Assembly (NCBI GenBank): GCA_022826745.1
Contig: JAJDUI010000028.1
Coordinates: forward strand, 1-58,423
Length of the DNA stretch: 58,423 nt
Reading direction: 5' to 3'
Source: Thermoanaerobaculia bacterium
Lineage (GTDB): Bacteria > Acidobacteriota > Thermoanaerobaculia > Multivoradales > Multivoraceae
In this document: positions 27,597 through 39,000 of the stretch, piece after piece
Layout: each line of letters begins with the position of its first letter
Position numbering within the stretch: position 1 is the stretch's first letter
Made by a program: the position numbers and the translations under genes
The notes under the pieces: model-generated
What the model saw: the letters and a program-made list of their open reading frames with translations, nothing else
The model's database searches: none
What the model was told of the DNA's origin: nothing

Positions 27597-28409
27597 CTAC
27601 GGTGCGCCCAGGCTCAGGCCGCCGTCAACGGTGAGGAGCGCTCCGGTGATCCAGTCGTTCGCCGGGTCGCAGAGAAAGACGACGGCGCGGGCGACGTCGT
27701 CCGGCTCGCCTACGCGGCCCAGCGGCACCTGCTCGCCGAAGCCGTCGAGGAAGGCGGCGACCTCCTCGGGCGGCATGACCGTCTCGAAGATCGGCGTGCG
27801 CACGACTCCGGGAAGCACCGCGTTGACGCGGATCCGGTCGCTGGCCAGTTCGGCCGCGAGGCTGCGGGTCAAGGCGTCGACGCCGGCCTTCGCGGCGGTG
27901 TAGACGGAGCAGTTGGCGAGCGGCGATTGAGTGAGCGACGACGAGATGTTGACGATCGAGGCGTCGCCGCGGCCTGCCCGGAGATGGGGGATCGCGGTGC
28001 GGGTCGCGAACAGCACGCCCTTCAGGTCGACGTCGACGACCAGGTCGACCGGGTCCGGCTCGTTCTCGTCACTCCCGGCGGCGAGCGGACCGGCGCGGTA
28101 GACCCCGGCGCAGTTGACCAGGGCGTTCAGCCCGCCGAGTTCGCGGGCCGCTTCGTCGACCATCCGTCGCGCGCCGTCCGCGGTCGACACGTCGCCGGCG
28201 ACGGCGACGGCGCGCAGACCGAGCGAGCGCAGGTCGGCGGCCGCGGCTTCGACGACATCCCGGCGGCGGCCGCCGAGGGCGATGCGGCATCCGTTCTCTG
28301 CCAGCGCGCGGCCGATCGCCAGTCCGATGCCGCTGCCGCCGCCCGTGACCAGGGCCGCCCGCCCCTCGAAAGGTGCTTCCGCAGCGTTCTCTCCGGCTGT
28401 GATCGTCAT
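27597..28409 (-). CDS. Short-chain dehydrogenase/reductase (SDR)
   Basis: A 270-residue classical SDR. The cofactor motif is ALVTGGGSGIGLAIG; the GRRR stretch after the second strand suggests NADP(H) preference. NCAGVY, the catalytic Ser in NISSSL, and the YxxxK in YTAAKAGVDA are in order, and the C-terminal VDGGLSLG is typical of FabG-like enzymes. The substrate is unknown. ATG at 28409 (MTITAGEN) is the chosen start; 33 further in-frame codons upstream are Arg-rich and unlike SDR sequence. It is divergent from the Elp3-like gene with 48 bp between the start codons. Confidence 0.9.
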   Translation of the reverse strand: MTITAGENAAEAPFEGRAALVTGGGSGIGLAIGRALAENGCRIALGGRRRDVVEAAAADLRSLGLRAVAVAGDVSTADGARRMVDEAARELGGLNALVNCAGVYRAGPLAAGSDENEPDPVDLVVDVDLKGVLFATRTAIPHLRAGRGDASIVNISSSLTQSPLANCSVYTAAKAGVDALTRSLAAELASDRIRVNAVLPGVVRTPIFETVMPPEEVAAFLDGFGEQVPLGRVGEPDDVARAVVFLCDPANDWITGALLTVDGGLSLGAP

Positions 28410-28445
28410 CGCCGAGTTGCTCTCAGTCGCCCGGCGCCGCCGTAG

Positions 28446-28451
28446 TAGGTT
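28446..28451 (+). promoter_or_regulatory. -10-like element, leaderless start of the Elp3-like gene
   Basis: TAGGTT ends 6 nt before the ATG at 28458. No Shine-Dalgarno is present and no convincing -35 is spaced correctly. Confidence 0.4.
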
Positions 28452-28457
28452 CCCGTC

Positions 28458-30307
28458 ATGGCGGCGACAATAGCCCCGAAGCGCTACTCGTTCGAGCCCG
28501 AAGCGCACGCGGCGGAGCTCGACGCGATCATCGGCGCTATCGAGAGCGCCTCACGGTTCGAGGAGCGCGACCTCGAGAATCTGCTGCGCCGCCACCCGAA
28601 GGACGGCAGGGGTTTCTTCTCGAAGAGCGAGTTGATCCGCGGCTACCGGGCGCTTCGTCCCGGGTCATCGGGCGAGCAGGCGTTCGTCGACCGGGTGAGG
28701 ATGAAGCCGGTCCGTACCCGGAGCGGCGTCGCGCCGGTGACCGTGCTGACCAAGCCCTTCCCGTGCCCGGGCCGGTGCATCTTCTGTCCCAGCGACGTGC
28801 GGATGCCGAAGAGCTACCTGTCGTCCGAACCCGGCGCGCAGCGGGCCGCAGAGCACCAGTTCGACCCCTTCCGGCAGACCCTCTCTCGCCTGCGTTCCTT
28901 CCGCCACACCGGGCATCCGGTCGACAAAGTGGAGCTGATCGTCCTCGGCGGCACCTGGTCGAGCTACCCGGAGGCGTACCGGATCTGGTTCGTGCTGCGC
29001 TGCTTCGAGGCGATGAACCGTTTCGCCGAAACGCTCGGATCGGCGGCGGCGGATCCGCTCGCCCATTTCGAACCCGTCGTCGACTTTCGCGAACAGGGCG
29101 AGACGGTCGAGGGCGCGCTGCTGGCTCCAGCGGCGGCTGCCGGCAACGATGCGGCCGTCCGGCGGCGCGGGTACAACCAGGTCGTCTCCGACTGGACCTC
29201 CGCGCATCCGCGAGCCGCGGACCAGGCCCGGCGTCAGACCGCGAGCTGGGCGGACCTCGAAAGGGCACAGCGCGAAAACGAGACAGCGGCCGCTCGCTGC
29301 GTGGGTCTGTCGCTCGAGACCCGTCCCGACTGCCTGGACCGGGCCGAGGCGCTCTTCATGCGCCGCCTGGGTGCGACCAAGGTGCAGATCGGCGTCCAGA
29401 GCATGGACGACGACGTTCTGGCTCTGAACGGGCGGGGCCACGATGTGGCCCGAACCCGGCGGGCGGTCGGTCTGCTGCGCCGGATGGGGTTCAAGATCCA
29501 GGCGCACTGGATGCCGAACCTCCTCGGTTCGACGCCGGCGAAGGATTGCGAGGACTTCGACCGCCTGTTCGACGATCCGGAACTGCGCCCGGACGAACTG
29601 AAGGTCTACCCGTGCTCCCTGATCGAGAGCGCCGAGCTGATGGCCTACCACCGCCGTGGCGACTGGCGGCCCTACGACCGGGCCGAGTTGCTGGACGTGC
29701 TCGTCCACAGCCTGGGCGCGACGCCGCGCTACTGCCGGCTGACGCGGGTGATCCGGGACATCCCGGGGACCGACATCGTGACCGGCAACCGGACGACGAA
29801 CCTGCGGCAGGTGGCCGAGGCCGAAACGTCGGCCCGCGGCCTCCGCTGCCGGGACATCCGCGCCCGCGAGGTCGGCGGCCGCCCGGTCGATCCGCGCCGG
29901 CTTCGCCTGCGGCGCACCGACTACGATGCGTCTGGCGGCCGGGAGGTCTTCCTCGAGTTCGCGACCGCGGAGGACCGGATCGCGGGGTTCCTGCGGCTTC
30001 GGCTGCCCGCGCCGGCCGGTATGGAAGAAACCTCGCTCCCGGAGCTGGCGGGCAAGGCGATCATCCGCGAGGTTCACGTCTACGGCGCAGTGGTCGGACT
30101 GGGCGAGCGGGAGAAGGGCCGGTCGCAGCACGTCGGTCTCGGCCGGCGGCTGATCGCCGAGGCCCTGGGCATCGCGGCCGGCGCCGGCTTCGAGCAGGTG
30201 GCCGTCATCTCCTCGGTCGGCACCCGCGAGTACTACCGCCGGCTCGGCTTCGAGGACGGCGAGCTGTACCAGCACCGGCCGGCGCGGGAGCCACTGGAGG
30301 CGTCCTC

Positions 30308-30311
<4 letters not shown>
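28458..30311 (+). CDS. elp3: Elp3-like radical SAM / GNAT tRNA-uridine modification enzyme
   Basis: A 617-residue protein joining a radical SAM domain to a C-terminal GNAT acetyltransferase domain, the arrangement of Elp3, which makes carboxymethyl-type modifications on wobble uridine-34 of tRNA using acetyl-CoA. The cluster cysteines lie in PCPGRCIFCPSD (C103, C107, C110), followed by PKSYLSSEPGAQRA, GGTWSSYP, the segment ETRPDCLD, and LRPDELKVYPCSLIE. The acetyltransferase part has VHVYGAVVGLGE, GLGRRLIAEA and REYYRRLGFED, as in the Elp3 HAT domain. It is longer than archaeal Elp3 through an Ala-rich insert at about 200-250. It overlaps pncB by 4 bp. Elp3 stands alone in bacteria, without the eukaryotic Elongator partners. 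Confidence 0.92.
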
Positions 30312-31726
<1,415 letters not shown>

Positions 31727-31764
31727 GCTGAGGGCGTCCCCTCCGGGGCCGAAGTGTCTTGCGC

Positions 31765-31795
31765 TTGAGGCATTTGGCGGCCAGTCGTTCATAAT
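31765..31795 (+). promoter_or_regulatory. Leaderless-type promoter of nadE
   Basis: TTGAGG (31765-31770) and CATAAT (31790-31795) are 19 bp apart. The -10 ends 5 nt before the ATG at 31801 and no Shine-Dalgarno is present, so nadE may have its own promoter behind pncB. Confidence 0.45.
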
Positions 31796-31800
31796 CCCGC

Positions 31801-33894
31801 ATGGCCGCTTCGGATACTGGCGGTGCCGTGCGCCGCTTCGACGACCTGTACGAACACGGGTTCGCGCGCGTGGCCGTGTGCCTGCCGCGGGCGGAGATCG
31901 GGGATCCGGCGGCGAACCTGGAGCGCACGCTCGCCCTGGCGCGCCGCGCGGACGAGCTCGATGCCGTGGCGGCGGTCTTCCCCGAACTGAACCTGAGCGG
32001 CTACTCCCTGGACGACCTGTTTCACCAGTCGGCGGTGCTGGACGGCTCGAAGGCGGCCCTCCTCGAACTGGCGGAAGCGTCGCGGGACTTTCGGACCGCG
32101 CTGATCGTCGGGCTGCCGCTGCTGGTCGACGGCGCGGTCTTCAACGTCGCGGCGGTCGTGTGTACGGGGAGGATCGCCGGGATCGTGCCGAAGATCTACC
32201 TGCCGAACTACCGCGAGTACTACGAGAAGCGCTACTTCGCGGCCGCCGAATCGCGCCGCTCCGAGGTCGTGTCCCTGGGCGGCGAGGACGTTCCCTTCGG
32301 CGAAGACCTCCTGTTCGACCTGGGCCCCGTCCCCGGGTTCCGCTTCCACGTCGAGATCTGCGAGGACCTGTGGTCGCCGCTGCCGCCGAGCACGCACGGC
32401 GCGCTGGCCGGGGCGTCGGTGCTGTTCAACCTGTCGGCGAGCAACGTGACGATCGGCAAGGCCGACTACCGGCGGCTGCTGTGCGCGTCGCAGTCGGGAC
32501 GGTCGGTGGCCGCCTACGTCTACGCCGGGGCAGGCGCCGGCGAGTCGACCACGGACCTGGCCTGGGACAGCCACGGCCTGATCTACGAGAACGGCGAACG
32601 GCTGGCCGAGTCGGAGCGCTTCAGCCAGGAGGCCCAGATTCTCACGGCCGACCTCGACCTGGAGCGGCTGGCGCAGGAGCGGCTTCGCATGTCGACGTTC
32701 CGGGACGCGGCGCGCCGGGAGTCGGCTGCCGGGCGGTTCCGGCGGGTCGGCGTCGCTGTGGAGCGTCCGGCCGCCGCGGTGGCGCTCGAGCGGGAGATCC
32801 CGCGCTTTCCGTACGTACCGGCGGACAGCGGTGAGCGGGACGAGCGCTGCGCCGAGGCGTTCGACATCCAGGTCGCGGGCCTGGTCCAGCGCCTGCGCGC
32901 GACCGGCATCGAGAAGGTCGTGATCGGCGTCTCGGGCGGGCTCGATTCCAGCCACGCGCTGATCGTCTGCGTGCGCGCCGTCGACAGACTCGGTCTGCCG
33001 CGGGCGAACATCCTCGCCTACACGCTGCCCGGCTTCGGCACTTCCTCACGCACCTACGAGAACGCGAAGCGCTTGATGGCAGCGCTCGGCGTCACCGCGT
33101 CGGAGATCGACATCCGGCCGGCCAGCGAGCGGATGCTGGAATCGATCGATCACCCCTACAGCCGGGGGGAGCGAGGGGCGGACGTCTACGACGCCACTTT
33201 CGAGAACGTCCAGGCCGGTGAACGCACGTCTCATCTGTTCCGGCTGGCCAATCTGAACCGCGGCCTCGTCATCGGTACGGGCGATCTCTCCGAGCTGGCG
33301 CTGGGCTGGTGTACGTACGGCGTCGGCGACCAGATGGCCCACTACAGCGTGAACTCGTCGGTTCCCAAGACCCTGATCCAGCACCTGATCCGCTGGGAGG
33401 TCGAGCGCGGCGAGTTCGGCGCCGAGGCCAGCGAGACCCTTCAGTCGATCGTCGACACGGAGATCTCACCGGAGCTGGTGCCGGCGGCGGAGGGACCGGA
33501 TGCGGACAACGGGGAGCCCGCCCAGTCGACGGAGGCGGTCATCGGTCCCTTCGAGCTCCAGGACTTCCACCTCTACTACCTGAGCCGGTACGGCTACCGG
33601 CCGAGCCGCGTCGCCTTTCTCGCTCACCACGCCTGGGGCGACCGGAACCGCGGCGCCTGGCTCGACACGATGCCCGAGAGCGACCGGCGCGAGTACACGC
33701 TCGGCGAGGTCAGGCACTGGCTCGAGGTGTTCCTGGTCCGGTTCTTCGGCACCAGCCAGTTCAAGCGTTCGGCGCTGCCGAACGGCCCCAAGGTGGGGTC
33801 GGGCGGGTCGCTGTCGCCGCGAGGGGACTGGCGGGCGCCTTCGGACGGCGGACCGGCGGTGTGGGTCGAGGAACTGCGACGCAACGTGCCGTAG
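31801..33894 (+). CDS. nadE: Glutamine-dependent NAD+ synthetase
   Basis: Makes NAD+ from deamido-NAD+, ATP and glutamine. The 697-residue protein has the two-domain form also found in Mycobacterium: an N-terminal nitrilase-type glutaminase with Glu ([12 protein letters not shown]62), Lys ([12 protein letters not shown]) and Cys ([10 protein letters not shown]), and a C-terminal synthetase with the ATP pyrophosphatase P-loop [14 protein letters not shown] near residue 378. [29 protein letters not shown] sequence and the late [16 protein letters not shown] are diagnostic of the long NadE class. It is followed by a hairpin repeat and the convergent nicotinamidase-like gene. Confidence 0.96.
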   Translation: MAASDTGGAVRRFDDLYEHGFARVAVCLPRAEIGDPAANLERTLALARRADELDAVAAVFPELNLSGYSLDDLFHQSAVLDGSKAALLELAEASRDFRTALIVGLPLLVDGAVFNVAAVVCTGRIAGIVPKIYLPNYREYYEKRYFAAAESRRSEVVSLGGEDVPFGEDLLFDLGPVPGFRFHVEICEDLWSPLPPSTHGALAGASVLFNLSASNVTIGKADYRRLLCASQSGRSVAAYVYAGAGAGESTTDLAWDSHGLIYENGERLAESERFSQEAQILTADLDLERLAQERLRMSTFRDAARRESAAGRFRRVGVAVERPAAAVALEREIPRFPYVPADSGERDERCAEAFDIQVAGLVQRLRATGIEKVVIGVSGGLDSSHALIVCVRAVDRLGLPRANILAYTLPGFGTSSRTYENAKRLMAALGVTASEIDIRPASERMLESIDHPYSRGERGADVYDATFENVQAGERTSHLFRLANLNRGLVIGTGDLSELALGWCTYGVGDQMAHYSVNSSVPKTLIQHLIRWEVERGEFGAEASETLQSIVDTEISPELVPAAEGPDADNGEPAQSTEAVIGPFELQDFHLYYLSRYGYRPSRVAFLAHHAWGDRNRGAWLDTMPESDRREYTLGEVRHWLEVFLVRFFGTSQFKRSALPNGPKVGSGGSLSPRGDWRAPSDGGPAVWVEELRRNVP

Positions 33895-33923
33895 GTGGCA
33901 GCGCTGACGTAGCCCTCGTGTAG

Positions 33924-33953
33924 GTGCGCCGGCCCTCTGGCCGGCATCCGGGC
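33924..33953 (+). repeat. Hairpin repeat copy after nadE
   Basis: It reads GTGC, stem GCCGGCC, loop CTCT, stem GGCCGGC, then ATCCGGGC; the hairpin is 33928-33945. It lies between the convergent nadE and nicotinamidase-like genes. It could also slow transcription from both sides, but lacks a T-run. Confidence 0.75.
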
Positions 33954-33960
33954 TTCGACG

Positions 33961-35013
33961 TCAGCCCCAGTCCGAGGCGTCGTCCTCCGAACTGGCGATG
34001 TGAACGCCGGCCTCTTGCCAGCGCTTCATCGAGGCTTCGACTTCGGCTGTGAAGTCCGCCAGGTAGTGACCTCGGCGTTCCGGGTCGGGCACGGCCACCG
34101 CGGACATGCAGTCGGCGAGGACCTGCAGGCGGCTTGCCGGAACGTCCCTGGCCTTCATCTCGACCAGCAGGTCGTCGACCGTGCTGCGTACGCAGTGGCT
34201 CGCGGCCTGGCCGGCGACGACCAGGGCGTCGGCCCGAAGTAGCCAGTCGATCAGCTCCTCGTTCCGTTCGTCGAGCTTCTCGCCGTCGTGGCGGACGAGA
34301 ACCTCCGGCGAGAGCACGGAGTAGAACTCCGTCAGAGGATTCGTGCCCTTGATCAGGATCGGCGTCTCGGCGCCGCGCGCGTAGCTGAAGAACAGCCTGG
34401 CTTCCTGGACGGCGCCGACCAGGCCGTGGCCCTTGCTGCCGAGGAAGCAGTGCGGCGGCCACAGGTAGAGGCGGTACTTCCCGGTCGCCTCGAGGCGCCG
34501 GCAGTAGTCCAGGGCCTGATGCCTGAGCCAGTCGTGGCTGCCGTCGCCGAACCAGCCGGCGAGGGCCGGGTTGGGAACCGCTTCGCCTGCTTCGACCTCC
34601 GAGGCGAGGACTTCCCGATAGCTGTCGAGCTGCTTGCCGGAAGCGTCCACCCAGAACGACGAGAAGAAGATCTGCCGCGGCGTGTGGCTGTCGAGGCTGG
34701 ATGCGATCTCGGTCAGGTTGCCGAGGTTGCGGTAGATGAAGCGGACGACTCGATCCGTGTCCTCGATCGCTCCGCGGCCCGAACGGCCGCCGACGTAGAG
34801 CGCGCCCTCGGGCAGGCAGAAGTCCCGCTGCTCGTCGACCAGCAGGAGTATGCGTCGCGTCCTGTCGTCCGCCGCGGGAGAGAGTTTGTGGCGGCTACGC
34901 CACTCGGCCGCCCGTGCCGCGACCTCGTTCGGGTCGGGGTCGTACGACCAGTCGCCGGAGCGGTAGGGGTCGGCAGTCGTGCCGCAGCCGTCTGGGAGGG
35001 GCAGGAGAGCCAT
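33961..35013 (-). CDS. Nicotinamidase-like cysteine hydrolase (isochorismatase fold)
   Basis: A 350-residue isochorismatase-family hydrolase. The catalytic Asp is in ILLLVDEQRDFCLPEGAL and the nucleophile Cys in AGQAASHCVRSTVDDL, the arrangement of nicotinamidase PncA. It is longer than typical 200-residue members because of an N-terminal extension of about 60 residues and an insertion before LWPPHCFLGSKGHGL. Next to pncB and nadE it most likely turns nicotinamide into nicotinate; another amide is possible. ATG at 35013 is favoured because TAGCGT ends 8 nt before it, giving a leaderless-type start; a TTG at 35031 is the alternative. Confidence 0.85.
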   Translation of the reverse strand: MALLPLPDGCGTTADPYRSGDWSYDPDPNEVAARAAEWRSRHKLSPAADDRTRRILLLVDEQRDFCLPEGALYVGGRSGRGAIEDTDRVVRFIYRNLGNLTEIASSLDSHTPRQIFFSSFWVDASGKQLDSYREVLASEVEAGEAVPNPALAGWFGDGSHDWLRHQALDYCRRLEATGKYRLYLWPPHCFLGSKGHGLVGAVQEARLFFSYARGAETPILIKGTNPLTEFYSVLSPEVLVRHDGEKLDERNEELIDWLLRADALVVAGQAASHCVRSTVDDLLVEMKARDVPASRLQVLADCMSAVAVPDPERRGHYLADFTAEVEASMKRWQEAGVHIASSEDDASDWG

Positions 35014-35021
35014 GTCGAGCA

Positions 35022-35027
35022 ACGCTA
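35022..35027 (-). promoter_or_regulatory. -10-like element, leaderless start of the nicotinamidase-like gene
   Basis: On the minus strand TAGCGT ends 8 nt before the ATG at 35013. No Shine-Dalgarno is seen, and no clear -35. Confidence 0.4.
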
Positions 35028-35149
35028 GCAATCCCGAAGCAACCGCCCCGTATTCCTTTCGCGGCCGGTCGGTGTCCTGGCGCCCGTGACCGATATCGCC
35101 TGATCGGTTCGTCGCCGGTCCTTCCTCTACGTGCTACGGTTCCTACCCG

Positions 35150-35342
35150 ATGTTCCGTTTCGCCGGGCCGTTGCCCTTGGTCACCCCCCCCCCCCCCCCC
35201 CGAATTTTCCGGGTGCGGCGGCCGGGCCGGTTCACGACAAGCCGCCTCTAGAGCGAGTACCGTGCCGCGGGGTCGGCGCGAGTGGCGGCCGTTCGCTGAC
35301 GCGAGCGGCGGGAAGTTCTTACAGCCGCTGACGGTTTCGTGA
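35150..35342 (+). CDS. Candidate small ORF crossing a C18 tract (doubtful)
   Basis: An ATG at 35150 lies 9 nt after TACGGT, matching the leaderless start pattern of other genes here. It opens a 63-residue frame: a short hydrophobic start (MFRFAGPLPLV), then a run of prolines from the C18 tract, then a Gly/Arg-rich tail. The composition is not convincing for a folded protein. Tract-length changes would move the reading frame, so it could be a switchable or decaying gene, or chance. No homology recognised. Confidence 0.18.
35184..35201 (+). repeat. Homopolymer of 18 C
   Basis: A single uninterrupted C18 run, far longer than any other homopolymer seen in the window. It could be a slippage-prone tract or an assembly or sequencing artefact. 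Confidence 0.85.
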
Positions 35343-35408
35343 CGCGGGCTGGTGATGCTTCCGAAGGACCGCGAACGGCCGCTCCGGGTGACTAGCGTCT
35401 ACTTGGAC

Positions 35409-35501
35409 ATGGCTCGTTCGAGGACAGGAGCAACCGCCCGTTTCCGCGTCTTCGGGAGCGCTGGAGCATGTTCTCGCGGGCGCCCGGAGGAGCGGCGATG
35501 A
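35409..35501 (+). CDS. Candidate 30-residue leader peptide upstream of the propeptide-like gene
   Basis: An ATG at 35409 follows the hexamer TAGCGT (35393-35398) by 10 nt, the leaderless pattern seen elsewhere in the window. The frame runs 30 codons and stops with TGA at 35499-35501, overlapping the ATG of the next gene by 4 bp (ATGA). The peptide is Arg-rich (starting MARSRTGATARFRVFG) with no recognised motif. Its value may lie in translational coupling of the downstream gene. It could equally be a chance frame. Confidence 0.3.
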   Translation: MARSRTGATARFRVFGSAGACSRGRPEERR

Positions 35502-36007
35502 ACCGCATGGCCGTCCTTCTTGCGGTCATGCTGGCCATCCAGGCTCAGCCAGCGCAGAGGGAACGCGAGTTCACCTGGCGAGACGGCGACGAGGTCCACA
35601 AGGTCTACCTGGTGGAGGACGTGGATGAGGTGATGGAGGAGCTGGAGGAGGTCGCGACCAAGGGGAACTCTCCCGCCGAGCGAAAGCACGGTCAGCGCTG
35701 GCTCGCCGCGGTCGGCGCGGCGCAAACCGCCGAGGAGCCGGTGTTCAGATCCCCGGGCGGCAGTCTGATGACGCTTCCGGGCGGCGTTCTCGTCCTCCTG
35801 AAGGAAGGCGTACCGGATGGGATTGCCTTCCTGGCGGCGAACGGAGTGGCGCCCGGCCGGGTAGAGCCCGTGACCGGGCTTGAGCGGGCCTGGTTCGTCT
35901 CGACCCGTCCCGGCTTCGCCTCGCTGGAGCTGGCGAACCGACTGGCCGAACTGGAACAGGTGGAGGTGTCCATCCCGAACTGGCTGCGGGAGGAGGGGAC
36001 GAGGTGA
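35498..36007 (+). CDS. Small secreted protein resembling a detached subtilase propeptide
   Basis: A 169-residue protein with a signal peptide (MNRMAVLLAVMLAIQAQ). After an acidic, coiled-coil-like segment (VDEVMEELEEVATKG) comes a part like the N-terminal region that precedes the catalytic domain in many large S8 proteases: a strand with VLVLLKEGV, a helix (GIAFLAANGV), a strand ending VSTRPG, and a helix SLELANRLAELEQVEVSIPNW. In those proteases this region is within the same chain and can act as an intramolecular chaperone. Here it is a separate gene whose stop overlaps the start of an S8 protease gene (GTGA). ATG at 35498 has GGAGG 7 nt upstream. The propeptide-like role is inference from sequence pattern and position. 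Confidence 0.65.
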   Translation: MNRMAVLLAVMLAIQAQPAQREREFTWRDGDEVHKVYLVEDVDEVMEELEEVATKGNSPAERKHGQRWLAAVGAAQTAEEPVFRSPGGSLMTLPGGVLVLLKEGVPDGIAFLAANGVAPGRVEPVTGLERAWFVSTRPGFASLELANRLAELEQVEVSIPNWLREEGTR

Positions 36008-39000
36008 AGGCGCGGTCAGGGCGCCTCGGCTGCAGGCTGCTCGCCTTGCTCTTCCTCGCGGCCACCGCGGCCGGCGCTCAACCGGCGGACGTCACGGTCA
36101 GCCGCGTCGTGGGCAGCGGCGGCGTTCTGGCCGTCTACTTCCAGAACCCGAACGACAGCACGATCAGCCACTATCGCGTCTCGCTCTGGACGAGCACGGC
36201 CGGGTGGCGGACGGCGGCGTTCCCGGCCTCCGAGGCTCGCGAGTCAGGCGGAGAACTCTACGTGCTCGTTCGCGAGGTCGAGGAGTTCTGGTACGACCAG
36301 GCAACGGCGGACCCGACCGACGACGCCTTCGTCGACGAGATCAAGACGCTTGTCGGCATCGACGTGACGAACGGCGGCTCCGGCTACACGAGCAGTCCCG
36401 TCGTCAATATCTCGGGGTCCGGCGCGGGCGGCAAGGACACGACGGGTCTCGCCCGCCTGCGGGGCTACAGCCCGGGAGGCTCGATCGACCGGATCGAGAT
36501 CACGAATCCTGGTTGCGACTACAACCTGTACTGGGAGACCGACGTCGAACTCGTGGGCGGCGGCGGCACGGGCGGCGCGGTAACCGTCATGACCGGTAAC
36601 GTGGCTGGCACTTCGCCCCGGATTCGGTCCGCTGACATTCGGGATCCCGGTTCCGGCTATACGTCTCGGCCTGGCATCGCATTCGTGGACTCCTTCGGCA
36701 ACGGTTCCGGGGCACGGACCGATCTGACTCTGGAGGTCAGGTACTCCGTGACGAGCATCACGCTGGACGACGGGGGGTCCGGCTACACGACCGCACCCAA
36801 CGTCAGAATCGACTCCAGTCCCACGGCCGGGGGAATCACCGCCACCGCCACGGCAGTCGTTCAGAACGGCGCGGTCACTTCCATCACCGTCGTCGACCCG
36901 GGCAGCCTGTACAGAAGCGACAGGCCGTCGCCGGCGGTAAACATCGACCACCCGGGCGGCTCCGGCACCCGCGCCACCGCGACTGCCGTTCTTGGCGACG
37001 GAGCGGTCTACATTGGAGCCGAGGTCAACAATCCTCCCGAGGGCAGTTGCTACACCTTGACCGAGGTGGACGAGCACGGCGCCTTCCTGCGGGGAACGCA
37101 GGTCGTGGTGGATCCTCCTCCCTCGGGCAGAACGGCGGAGATCGTCACAACGGATCCGGGTTTCGTCCACAGCAAAGTCAGGGGCGTCAAGAGTGTCGAT
37201 GTCACGTCGGTGGGGTCCGGCTACACGTCCGCTCCGGCCGTGAACTTCTTCAACGAACGGACGCGTCAACCCTTGACGGCCGACCCGGGCGAATTCCTCC
37301 CTACCGCCGTCGCGCATGTGACGCCGTACAACGAGGGCTCGGGCCCGGTCGAGACGATCGACCTTTCGGAGACCGATCTCCGCTACACCGGCGTTCCCAC
37401 CGTCACGATCAGCGGCGGGGGCGGAACCGGCGCCACGGCGACCGCCGTCATGCTGGACCAGGACACGGCCGAGCTGACCGTAGGCAGGACCTACCACGCG
37501 AAGGTGGAGGCGATGGCCTCGGGCGTCTGGCGGACCTACACGCCCGCGAGCCTGTCGGAAACCGCGGCCTTTCCGTCCGGGACGCCGGCCGAGATGGCGG
37601 AACCGGTGCCGAACTTCTACGAGACGGACCGGGGAACCTGGCCGCCGCACGTACGCGCGACCGTTGCGGAGTTCCCCGATGTCTGGCCGCGGATGGCCAC
37701 CACGAACAACGCCTCGGGCGATTTCGATTTCAACGAGGCGGTGGTCCTCCACCTGGAGTCGGGCAAGGAGCACTGGTTCAAGTACTGGTCCGGCTCGACC
37801 GCCTGTTCGCGGTCGCCCAGGAACGAGTACGCGCCGTGCGTCAGCACCGACTTCAGCCGGGTCGTCTTCGAGCCGCTCGACTGGACCGGCGCCACGCCCG
37901 ATCTGGAGGTCGAGCACTACAGCGAAGACTCGAACGACCACTTTCCGTTGCCGAGAGACGCCCGGCTGAACAACTTTGGCCCCGTAACCGATTGGCGCTG
38001 GTGGGGGTCGTTCTGGCACTTCATTCGGGTAAGGGCAACCGACGACTCTCCGACCGACAGCGGCTACTACCTGCTTGAAGTGCGGGCGCCGCCGGAGTTC
38101 GACGACGCGGCGGCGCCGCCGGAGGCTCTGATCGAGAACGGAGACTGGCGTCTCTGGGGCGCGCTCGTTCCGCCCGGCGGCGGCTCGGTTACGGGCTTCT
38201 TTCCCAGGAACTCGCCGCGCGTCAGCCCCATGTTCCTGAAGACGGGCGCAAGCCAGATGGACCTGATCTCGTGGGTGTCGACAACGTTCGGCGCGCGCAC
38301 CGGGAAGAGATGGGGCGCCAAGGATATGGACGTGGAGCTGTACGACGGCGCAGGCACGAAGCTCCATGCGGTGGACGTCGGGATGGACCCGTTCAACGCG
38401 GACTTCTTCGTCATGCGGCGTCTGCTGGGGGCCAACTCCCACTACAAGTTCTCGCTCTGGTCGCGTACGGCGGCACCCTACGAGTTTCACGCGTACGAGG
38501 TGGTCGAGCCGCCGTCGACAAGGGCCGGGGCGATCGAGCTCTCGCTCAAGGAGGGCGAGGAGGCCATGCGGATCCGGGGCGGCAACATCGCGCCGGCCGG
38601 AGACACGGACTACTTCACGTTCGAGGTGCCCACGGCCCAGGATGTCCTCTTGCGGGCGTGGGCCGAGGGCACGTACTTCAAGGAGCTGCGGGGGAACTTC
38701 GACGACTCCGCCGCGCCGGGCGACCTGAAGATACAGGGGCGGTTGATCCGAGTGGAATCCGGCAGGGAGGTGGTTCTGAGACGCGGCTACCCCACGCGGT
38801 TCAGCGAGAACCGGGCCGTCGGCAACGGCTGGAACGGGTTCACCATCGCGGCCTCGCTCGATGCGGGCACGTACTACGTGGCCGTGGAGGGCCTGGGCAC
38901 GAACACGGGCCCTTACGCCATCGGCCTGTACCCGGACTACGATGGGCGTTTCCACAAACTCTCGCGAGGGCTTCGGACTCCGGTCACGGGAGGGAACCCC

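Larger units (their letters stand above)
35014..35497. other. Intergenic region with C18 tract and candidate small ORFs
   Basis: This 484 bp stretch lies between divergent units: the nicotinamidase-like gene to the left and the propeptide-like/subtilase pair to the right. It contains a run of 18 C at 35184-35201, the candidate small frames at 35150-35342 and 35409-35501, and two TANNNT hexamers (35135-35140 and 35393-35398), each 9-10 nt before an ATG. No RNA gene was recognised. Confidence 0.5.

Noticed and set aside
33895..33960. The GC-rich hairpin after nadE as an intrinsic terminator
   Set aside because: No T-run follows on either strand, and the same hairpin recurs elsewhere, including inside coding sequence, so it is better called a repeat.
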